From Curtobacterium ammoniigenes NBRC 101786 (GTDB taxonomy: Bacteria > Actinomycetota > Actinomycetes > Actinomycetales > Microbacteriaceae): a stretch of 64,000 bases of DNA. Every line of letters starts with the position of its first letter. Positions within the stretch are counted from its first letter, which is position 1. Below, piece by piece: positions 63,237 through 64,000 of this stretch. A program made the position numbers and the translations under genes. Under the pieces are notes generated by a model that had not been told where the DNA came from, did not search any database, and was given only the letters and a program-made list of their open reading frames with translations. The stretch lies in NCBI RefSeq assembly GCF_001571045.1, contig NZ_BCSV01000001.1, positions 496,001 through 560,000 of the forward strand, written 5' to 3'.

Positions 63237-64000
63237 TCAGCGTCCGAGGGCGCCCGACTCGACGGCGGCGTGCAATGCCGCACGCCAGTGCCGCATCGGT
63301 GCGAGTCCGACCGCGGACCATGCCGCGTGTCCGAGCACGCTGTAGGCCGGACGGGGCGCGGGGCGCACGAACGCACTGCTGTCGGTCGGAAGCACGCGGG
63401 CCGGGTCGAGGCCCGACTCAGCGAAGATCGCCTGGGTGAACTCGAACCACGAGGCCTCACCAGCGTTCGTCGCGTGGTAGATGCCAGCGGGCACGTCATG
63501 GTCGACCATGGCAACCAGTTGCCTGGCCAGGTCGACGGTCCACGTCGGCTGACCCACCTGGTCGGTGACGACCTGCACGGTTTCGTGCGTCCGTGCGAGC
63601 CGGAGCATCGTTGCCGCGAAGTTCGGGCCGTGCTCGCCGTAGATCCACGCCGTTCGCACTACGGACGCGGTGTCGGGTGCGAGCGCGCGAATCGCAGCCT
63701 CGCCCTTCGCCTTCGATCGCCCGTACGCATTCAAGGGGTCCGTCGGCGCGTCTTCCGCGTAGGGAGCGGTGCCATTGCCGTCGAACACGTAGTCCGTCGA
63801 CAGCGTGATGAGCCGGGCGCCGACTTCCGCGGTCGCCGTTGCGAGGATGCGGGGCCCCGCGGCGTTCACGGCGTCCGCAGCCGCCTCGTCGGTTTCGGCG
63901 TCATCGACCTTCGTGTAGGCGGCAGCATTGATGACGACGTCATGGCCGACCACGGCGGCGCGCACCGCGTCAAGATCCGTGATGTCCAGCTGCGAGCGGG
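63237..64000 (-). CDS. rmlD: dTDP-4-dehydrorhamnose reductase, C-terminal part (5' end outside window)
   Basis: The frame runs off the window edge; the visible start SQLDITDLDAVRAAVVGHDV continues the N-terminal NAD-binding region. INAAAYTKVDDAETD, LSTDYVFDGNG (catalytic aspartate/tyrosine region), NAYGRSKAKGE (YxxxK), RTAWIYGEHGPNF and VVTDQVGQPTWTVDLA are all RmlD signatures. It makes dTDP-L-rhamnose from dTDP-4-keto-L-rhamnose. It is followed by a 102-base gap and the GT4 gene on the same strand. Confidence 0.95.
   Translation of the reverse strand, partial: RSQLDITDLDAVRAAVVGHDVVINAAAYTKVDDAETDEAAADAVNAAGPRILATATAEVGARLITLSTDYVFDGNGTAPYAEDAPTDPLNAYGRSKAKGEAAIRALAPDTASVVRTAWIYGEHGPNFAATMLRLARTHETVQVVTDQVGQPTWTVDLARQLVAMVDHDVPAGIYHATNAGEASWFEFTQAIFAESGLDPARVLPTDSSAFVRPAPRPAYSVLGHAAWSAVGLAPMRHWRAALHAAVESGALGR

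Overview
The window is high-GC, gene-dense DNA from an actinobacterium, most probably a member of the Microbacteriaceae. That placement rests on the conserved order RNase E/G - rplU - rpmA - obgE - proB - proA - nadD - rsfS - tRNA-Ala, on an actinobacterial acyl-CoA carboxylase with a separate epsilon subunit, on an ImuA/ImuB/DnaE2 mutasome behind a LexA box of the TCGAAC-N4-GTTCGA type, and on many genes whose -10 element lies 6-7 bases before the start codon, as in leaderless actinobacterial mRNAs. The genus cannot be fixed from the sequence alone.

Layout. 1-10.3 kb: translation and ribosome-assembly cluster (RNase E/G end, L21, L27, Obg, proline biosynthesis, NAD biosynthesis, RsfS, tRNA-Ala). 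10.4-13.1 kb: aldose-1-epimerase-like protein and PabB. 13.1-19.4 kb: LexA-controlled mutagenesis block (a small DUF6504-like gene, imuA, imuB, dnaE2). 19.4-25.0 kb: OmpR-type two-component system, a repeat-bearing hypothetical protein, a FUSC membrane protein and an APH-fold kinase. 25.4-29.1 kb: SNF2 helicase and CYTH-CHAD protein. 29.2-37.9 kb: prolyl-oligopeptidase-family peptidase, amidohydrolase, PabC-like lyase, Nudix hydrolase, CPA1 antiporter and Pit phosphate permease. 38-42.5 kb: nucleoside salvage (adenosine deaminase, purine nucleoside phosphorylase, phosphohexomutase/phosphopentomutase family) with an ascorbate-type PTS EIIA and EIIB but no EIIC. 42.5-52 kb: acyl-CoA carboxylase genes (alpha with BCCP, Maf, epsilon, beta) split by about 5 kb holding a TRAM RNA methyltransferase and a response regulator / histidine kinase / degenerate-kinase trio. 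52-58 kb: BirA, a PH-domain membrane protein, UDP-glucose dehydrogenase, a lipoprotein, GtrA, PurK and PurE. 58-64 kb: a secreted GH25 muramidase with eight ~104-residue repeats, a GT4 glycosyltransferase and the 3' part of rmlD.

How the genes connect. BirA lies close to the carboxylase alpha and beta genes, whose BCCP domain it would biotinylate. Adenosine deaminase, PNP and the sugar-phosphate mutase would carry purine nucleosides to bases and pentose phosphate. PabB and the class IV aminotransferase-fold lyase would supply p-aminobenzoate. UDP-glucose dehydrogenase, GtrA, GT4 and RmlD point to cell-surface polysaccharide, beside a wall-lytic enzyme. The least familiar parts are the 46.4-49.7 kb signalling trio with its 66-bp tandem repeats, the eight-repeat muramidase, and the four 20-bp palindromic repeats between the two PTS genes.
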